From the NCBI GenBank assembly GCA_029856425.1, contig JAHQWZ010000097.1, positions 1-7,047 of the forward strand: a DNA stretch of 7,047 bases. Reading direction: 5' to 3'. This stretch comes from Candidatus Thorarchaeota archaeon. Its GTDB lineage: Archaea; Asgardarchaeota; Thorarchaeia; Thorarchaeales; Thorarchaeaceae. The translations under genes were made by a program, and so were the position numbers. Shown here one piece after another: positions 1 through 4,800 of this stretch (positions within the stretch are counted from its first letter, which is position 1; every line of letters starts with the position of its first letter). The notes beneath the pieces were generated by a model. The model was not told where the DNA came from and did no database searches. It was given only the letters and a program-made list of their open reading frames with translations.

Positions 1-9
1 GGTCATATA

Positions 10-1458
10 ATGCGTTCAAGAACTAGAGGAAGTGCCGAGTTATACGCTCTGGTTGCAGGAGTGACTGTTTCAGTGGTTACATATTTTGCTCTTCCAGGAA
101 TAGATTACCTCCTGTTTGTCGCTCCAACACCAGCTGTTCTTGAAGGGCAGCTATTTTACTGGTTGCGGCCGATACTTGTGTTGCCGTCAGGAAGTTTCCT
201 CTACCGCCTAGCCCTCCAGTACATTGTGAACATGCCAATCTATGTCTTTAGTGCCCTATTTGTGATGTACTTCCTCGAGTATAGAGAGAAATGGCGAGAA
301 CAAACCGGAGAGGAATCGGATTCGATTCTAAATCTTGAAGCAAAAGACCTGTATCAAGCCGCAAAGATGTTTATCGGTGGCCTTGTAATCGCAATAGTAG
401 CTGTCTTCGCCCTAGCGTTGATGCTCAATCCTGGCTTACTCATCAATACATTGGCAGGGCTCTTTTCTGAGATAGGCGATCCAAACGGACTCGAAGGTGT
501 GTTGGCTTGGATTGCTGAGGTAGATTATGAAACTCCATTCCTCATTATCGCTGAACACAACATCATCCGCACTCTGATAATGCTTGTATTCGGACCAATG
601 TTTTGGGCTGCAATATTGTGGATGGTTGGAGTCAAGAAGACTGTAGAAGAGTCAAATGTGGCAAAGATTGGACTGGCGCTAGCTGGTGCAGGCGTCGTCG
701 CAACTCTTCTTTGGACTTACTTCGACATGTGGAGGGGTGCGTTCACTCCAGCACCGCCAATCAATTGGATGATTCCGCTTCATATTCAGGATCCATGGAG
801 TCTGGCTGCTCAAATGGGGCTACGTGCAGTGGTTATATTCGGAGCTTTGACTCTGGTATATGCACTCATAATAGGGTCTCGAGTGAGCAGTGGGAAAGGT
901 ACCGGCGCTTGGTGGTTTCCATTATTCCTTTCCATCTTCGCTTTGGAGTACTTCATCTATGATGACCAATTCACTCTGATCGCATTGGTAATAATGCCGA
1001 TGCTAATCGCGGCATTGTATAAGGGAGTGTACATGGGTCGAGAAGAAGTTGGGAGTGAGGACATTCTATTGACCTACATAAAGTTCAGCTTCATGTCCAT
1101 TGCTATCGCAGAGATTCTGTCCACGGCCCTGATTATTGGAGGTATCAGCATCATAGATGCCACCTTTGCAGGGACTGCACTTCCGTTCTTGTCGAGCATA
1201 TTGCCACATGCTGTTATTGAGATACCCACATTTCTGATTGCCGCAGCAATTTCACTAAGAATTGCGAAGAACCTCTCACCCAGTGTCGAAAATGAGAACT
1301 GGGATGAAATCCCGAGGAATACTAGAGCGTTGCTATCAGACGAAAGAACCTGGAGGATCTATATGCTTATTGTGTTCTTTCTCCTGATTTCAGCCCTCAT
1401 AGAGGCGTTCATAACTCCACTCGTTGTGGAGTGGGTCACAACGAATCTCATGATCTAA
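10..1458 (+). CDS. Polytopic membrane protein with SpoIIM/DUF95-like C-terminal region
   Basis: This 482-residue protein is almost entirely hydrophobic segments joined by short loops. I count about 10-11 likely membrane spans, near residues 11-37, 68-89, 119-145, 185-207, 219-238, 270-289, 300-317, 320-341, 355-382, 390-418 and 449-472. The family clue is in the C-terminal part: I-L-P-H-A-V-I-E-I-P at 397-406 resembles the PHG-x-x-E-[IL]-P signature of SpoIIM/DUF95 proteins. The last helix, A-L-I-E-A-F-I-T-P at 462-470, matches the usual family ending. A segment H-N-I-I-R at 183-187 may correspond to the family's N-N-x-R motif. Known members are polytopic membrane proteins, named for a sporulation protein but widespread in non-sporulating bacteria and archaea, where their role is poorly known. 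At 482 residues this is over twice the usual length of about 200. The ATG at 10 is preceded by GGT at 1-3, possibly the end of a Shine-Dalgarno site, but the frame is open to the left edge, so a start further upstream is not excluded. Family assignment is moderately sure; a Yip1-like protein is an alternative. Confidence 0.85.
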   Translation: MRSRTRGSAELYALVAGVTVSVVTYFALPGIDYLLFVAPTPAVLEGQLFYWLRPILVLPSGSFLYRLALQYIVNMPIYVFSALFVMYFLEYREKWREQTGEESDSILNLEAKDLYQAAKMFIGGLVIAIVAVFALALMLNPGLLINTLAGLFSEIGDPNGLEGVLAWIAEVDYETPFLIIAEHNIIRTLIMLVFGPMFWAAILWMVGVKKTVEESNVAKIGLALAGAGVVATLLWTYFDMWRGAFTPAPPINWMIPLHIQDPWSLAAQMGLRAVVIFGALTLVYALIIGSRVSSGKGTGAWWFPLFLSIFALEYFIYDDQFTLIALVIMPMLIAALYKGVYMGREEVGSEDILLTYIKFSFMSIAIAEILSTALIIGGISIIDATFAGTALPFLSSILPHAVIEIPTFLIAAAISLRIAKNLSPSVENENWDEIPRNTRALLSDERTWRIYMLIVFFLLISALIEAFITPLVVEWVTTNLMI

Positions 1459-1481
1459 TGTGGATTTGTCTTTGGATATGT

Positions 1482-1514
1482 GAGCCTGCTACAGGCAGGC
1501 TCCCGCTACTTTTT
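1482..1514 (+). terminator. Hairpin with downstream T run, probable terminator of the first gene
   Basis: GAGCCTGC at 1482-1489 pairs perfectly with GCAGGCTC at 1495-1502 across the 5-base loop TACAG. Five T residues follow at 1510-1514. The hairpin lies 23 bases after the stop codon of the membrane protein gene. The T run starts 7 bases after the stem rather than directly on it, so it is not a textbook bacterial intrinsic terminator. Archaeal termination depends mainly on T-rich tracts, so either the short T run or the pyrimidine tract at 1599-1613 may be the active part. The hairpin could instead protect the transcript 3' end. Confidence 0.55.
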
Positions 1515-1635
1515 CGATTTCTGGAATTTGCTTTGCGTTTCTCTTCAAACATCAAAGACATAGTTCTATATTTCACATGTTGGATGCGAATTGAGCGACC
1601 TTTCTCTTTTCTCATAAGTAGCTGTCCAAGAATAT

Positions 1636-1645
1636 CTTATATTTA
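1636..1645 (+). promoter_or_regulatory. Candidate archaeal TATA box for the large secreted protein gene
   Basis: CTTATATTTA resembles an archaeal TATA element and is preceded by a purine-rich stretch (AAGAATA at 1628-1634) that could serve as a weak BRE. Transcription would be expected to start roughly 25 bases downstream, near 1670, leaving a leader of about 100 bases before the TTG at 1775. A second AT-rich site, CTATATTT at 1566-1573, is an alternative. Only sequence resemblance supports this call. Confidence 0.35.
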
Positions 1646-1673
1646 GAAATGATACTATGGAATATAGATTGAT

Positions 1674-1691
1674 AGCGCGCCAAAGCTCGCT
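1674..1691 (+). other. Small imperfect hairpin in presumed leader
   Basis: AGCGCGC at 1674-1680 can pair with GCTCGCT at 1685-1691 over a CAAA loop, with one C-T mismatch in a 7-position stem. It sits just downstream of the predicted transcription start. It is short enough to be chance, but it lies beside a second hairpin at 1707-1727. Confidence 0.25.
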
Positions 1692-1706
1692 TCTTCTTGG
1701 AAATTG

Positions 1707-1727
1707 AGGCTATCATGCATGTAGCCT
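1707..1727 (+). other. Hairpin in presumed leader
   Basis: AGGCTA at 1707-1712 is the exact reverse complement of TAGCCT at 1722-1727. An inner T-G wobble pair closes a 7-base loop, CATGCAT, that is itself part of a palindrome (ATGCAT at 1715-1720). The structure ends 31 bases before the Shine-Dalgarno site. It could be a leader RNA structure or, because of the palindrome, a DNA-binding site; nothing in the sequence decides between these. Confidence 0.3.
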
Positions 1728-1758
1728 GCGGTTTCTGCGAGCCTTGAATCGGCGTGCG

Positions 1759-1765
1759 AAAGGAG
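1759..1765 (+). promoter_or_regulatory. Shine-Dalgarno site that fixes the TTG start
   Basis: AAAGGAG is followed by a 9-base spacer and then TTG at 1775, a good distance for initiation. In the same frame a GTG at 1754 lies upstream of and partly within the site, so this purine tract could not serve it. An in-frame TGA at 1745-1747 bounds the frame on the left. The first in-frame ATG, at 1823, would cut away the arginine-rich start of the signal peptide. TTG at 1775 is therefore the best start. Confidence 0.7.
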
Positions 1766-1774
1766 TTTACGAAT

Positions 1775-1864
1775 TTGCGACAACGAGAAGCCAGACGTGC
1801 ACTGTTTTCTCTAGTTGCTGTTATGCTATTTGTGTTCTCAATGACTTATGCGGGAAGCACAGCT
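1775..1864 (+). other. Signal peptide of the large secreted protein
   Basis: The first eight residues contain four Arg (R2, R4, R7, R8). A hydrophobic core follows, from A9 to about T24. Small residues then offer cleavage after A26 (T-Y-A) or A30 (S-T-A). Thr, Ala, Asn and Ser dominate the next 15 residues, including two N-linked sequons at N39 and N44, as expected just after export. There is no lipobox Cys and no twin-Arg Tat motif with the expected context, so general Sec export is most likely. Confidence 0.85.
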
Positions 1865-4800
1865 GCAATTCCAGCCACCACTGCAGCCAATACTTCTCAT
1901 TACAATTCTACACAATATGCACCATCCGCTTTCATCAGCCAGGAGCCAGAAAATGGGACCTACGTCTGGTGGAATCAGGATAGCAATAGCACTAGTGATG
2001 AGTGGACGTGGAACAATAGGAATTGGTTGTTTGGTCCAAGGCCTTCATTTGAAATATTTCATGCAAATGGAAGCCCTCTGACCAAGGAGAGCTATGCTGA
2101 GATAGGCGAAGTCCTGAGGTTCATTGTAACTGTGCCCATGGGCGTCTTCACTCAAGGTGCTGATATAGGGCGTGTTCAGTTCTATGGATGGTATATGACT
2201 CAAGATTACAACTACTCAGCAAACTTCGACTTCAGTTACGACAGCTGGAGCACAGATCCATGGTGGGCATGGAGCGACCAGTGGAATTACACTGAACAGG
2301 TTGATCCGATTGATCCTAGAGATCCTTATGAGCCTCCGCCACTGATGCCAAGTTTCATTGACATTCATCCAAGTCTTTGTTCCATAGTCAGCGATGCTGA
2401 TGCATATTATCTGACCTTTGCTGTTAGCTTCAACATTGAAGCCCCATTGGGTCTCTATGAGCTGAACATGAATGTTGAGGACGATCAATGGAACTGGATT
2501 GGTTCCTACAACTATGGTTCAGGCTGGGAGTTCAGAGGTATTGCAGTAGGTATGCATGCAGACATGGCCTGGGCCACATCTTATGGAGGATCATATACTT
2601 TGCAGAAGCTGGATATGGCTGGAGATGCACTCTACTCCGTGGCCAGAGGCACTGACTTCACAATGAGGTTCAACATCTCAGGCGATATCGAGTATGCAAT
2701 GCTTGGTTTCAGAATGCCCCATGAGATGTACGTCACCGTTAACGTAACAGGTTGGCATAATGAACTTGTAACAACCATAGGTGGTTGGGAATTTGACAGC
2801 CTTCTGCAGACATACGTCTGGAATGCCACTAAGCAAGTGTCATACATGCAACAAGTCTTTGGCCCCTATGAGGCTCGTCAATGGACCTCTCTTGGGATCT
2901 CCGACGAAGTCAATGTGACTGTCATCCGCGAAGATTGGAATAATGTCACAATGACGTGGGACAAATACTTGGCGAATGAGACCCATTGGGTTGAGCGTCA
3001 GTTCTTCTACATCTATAACCAGACAATTGCATCATTTGAGACCTACTATGGATATACTTACTATGGTTATCCGCATGACTACATAATCAACGAGTGGGAC
3101 TGGAATGAGGAGGTTATGGTTCTGGAACCAATCCCCGCTGAACTTCCAGTATTCTTTGATCTAAGCGAAACATTGAGCACAGCACAGATGATAAACAACG
3201 AGCTCGTAGTAGACTTCGTGGGCCACTTTACTGATAAGATGCCAAAGACCGGCGACGGTATGTACTTCGAGTTCTTTGATAGGGTTGTTGGTCCTGACAA
3301 CTGGTATTACGGCCCTGCTACTTGCGGGGAAAGGCCGCGTCAGACCGAGAGTGAATATCAGATGGCTAGGCGGATCACTATTGAAACCCCGGTGACCATT
3401 GCCAGACTACTGAAGTCCGATGGAACAGAGCCATCTGGCTGGATGTTCCAGGCTGATAAGGGCGATCCCTTCAAGGTCCGAGGAAGACTTCAGGGGGGAA
3501 GTGATGTCGCAGATGACATTGATGCTGGTAGTCTGATGCTAAGGGCATATGATAGCTACTGGTCAGAGGAAGAATATGGCTGGTCTGAGCTCACATACGA
3601 AATCGAAATGGGTGTTGATGGAAATCCCAGAATGAGGGCGTTCAACTTCACCGAGAAACACAACTACACCTGGGGTACTTACATGGATTATGTCTACTCC
3701 AATGTGACTGGTTGGCACGACGAATACAATGAAGCCACTAACACTTGGGAGTGGACCTATGGCGAATATCTGGAATGGGTCTGGACCGAGGTTGAAGGCT
3801 ACCATTGGCAATGGTGGTACTATAACCAGCTGACTGGTGAATGGCAGACCGAATACATCCCATACCAAAGCCCTGAGACTGAGGTTATTGCAGACTTCTG
3901 TACAACATCTGGATTCTCCACTTGGACAGATGGCGGCGATTTCTTCCTAGAGTTTGATATTGTCATGGCACCTCATGTGCCTGATACAAACTACTGGTGG
4001 GAGTTCGCCTTTATGAACAACACTTGGTATGAGGACTACTCGAGTAGTTATGGTGACCATGAGGTTCTGAGCTGGGACCGTGAATGGGTGTATAGCTTTG
4101 ACTACTTCGGTGACAAAGTGTACATGGACCCTGTAGTTGAGAACCAGCTTGCGTTCTACAATGGAACCCTGAGTTCAGATTTCATGATTGGCAAAGAGAG
4201 CCCTTACATTGTCATCGACAATGAGAAGCTGCCAGTCAAGGTGAGGGAGAACTTCGACCCATGCTGCGGAACGACTTGGACTGAGATGTTCTACTACAGT
4301 CATGTGGACCCAGCAACTGGTAAGGATGTCTACTTCTATGAACTCATGAACGGGACAAAGATCTACGTCAGTTACACTGATGTTGTCTATATCTACAATG
4401 TCACATCTCTGTTCGGAGACTCCTTCCTTACAGCAATGAGGTACGATTGGGGTTGGTATGATGGGACTAATTCCTACAACTACTGGATTGATATCAACGG
4501 TGGGATCCACCAAGGTGGATTCGAGTACTACGCAGGCAATAGCAACATCGAACTCTATGATAAGGTCGAAGTAGACTACAACAACGCTGGTCACTTCATC
4601 AGATATGGCACAGACAAGATGATGAACGTTTCAGACTGGTATTGGAGTAGCAGAGATGGGATGTACTACATTGAAGGTGTTGACCATAACCTATACGAGA
4701 TGATCTGGAACGAGACTGACTATTACTACTATGTCTTTATTGGAGGAAAGTGGCAGATCTCTAGTTGGCCAGAGCGTTACTACCTTGCAGACTTTGAAGG

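Larger units (their letters stand above)
1459..1774. other. Intergenic region, no gene found
   Basis: This 316-bp stretch separates the membrane protein from the large secreted protein. Short open frames cross it, but none has a convincing ribosome binding site or protein-like composition. It contains, in order, a hairpin plus T run (1482-1514), a pyrimidine-rich tract (1599-1613, mostly T) that could add to transcript release in an archaeon, a TATA-like element (1636-1645), two hairpins (1674-1691 and 1707-1727) and a Shine-Dalgarno site (1759-1765). I see no tRNA-like cloverleaf and no riboswitch class I can name. The order fits termination of the first gene followed by an independent promoter and leader for the second. 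Confidence 0.7.

Noticed and set aside
603..962. Open frame of 119 codons inside the membrane protein gene, shifted frame
   Set aside because: It lies wholly within a well-supported gene, its product is Ser/Arg/Cys-rich without domains, and it has no ribosome binding site of note.
1431..1646. Open frame of 71 codons overlapping the end of the first gene and the intergenic region
   Set aside because: It runs through the terminator-like hairpin and the TATA candidate, lacks a ribosome binding site and gives an unremarkable product.
1459..1774. Possible tRNA or riboswitch in the intergenic region
   Set aside because: The two small hairpins and the terminator do not form a cloverleaf, and no conserved riboswitch core is visible.
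1744..2081. Two short + strand open frames overlapping the signal peptide region
   Set aside because: Both are out of frame with the 1757-codon reading frame, which has the Shine-Dalgarno site and signal peptide.
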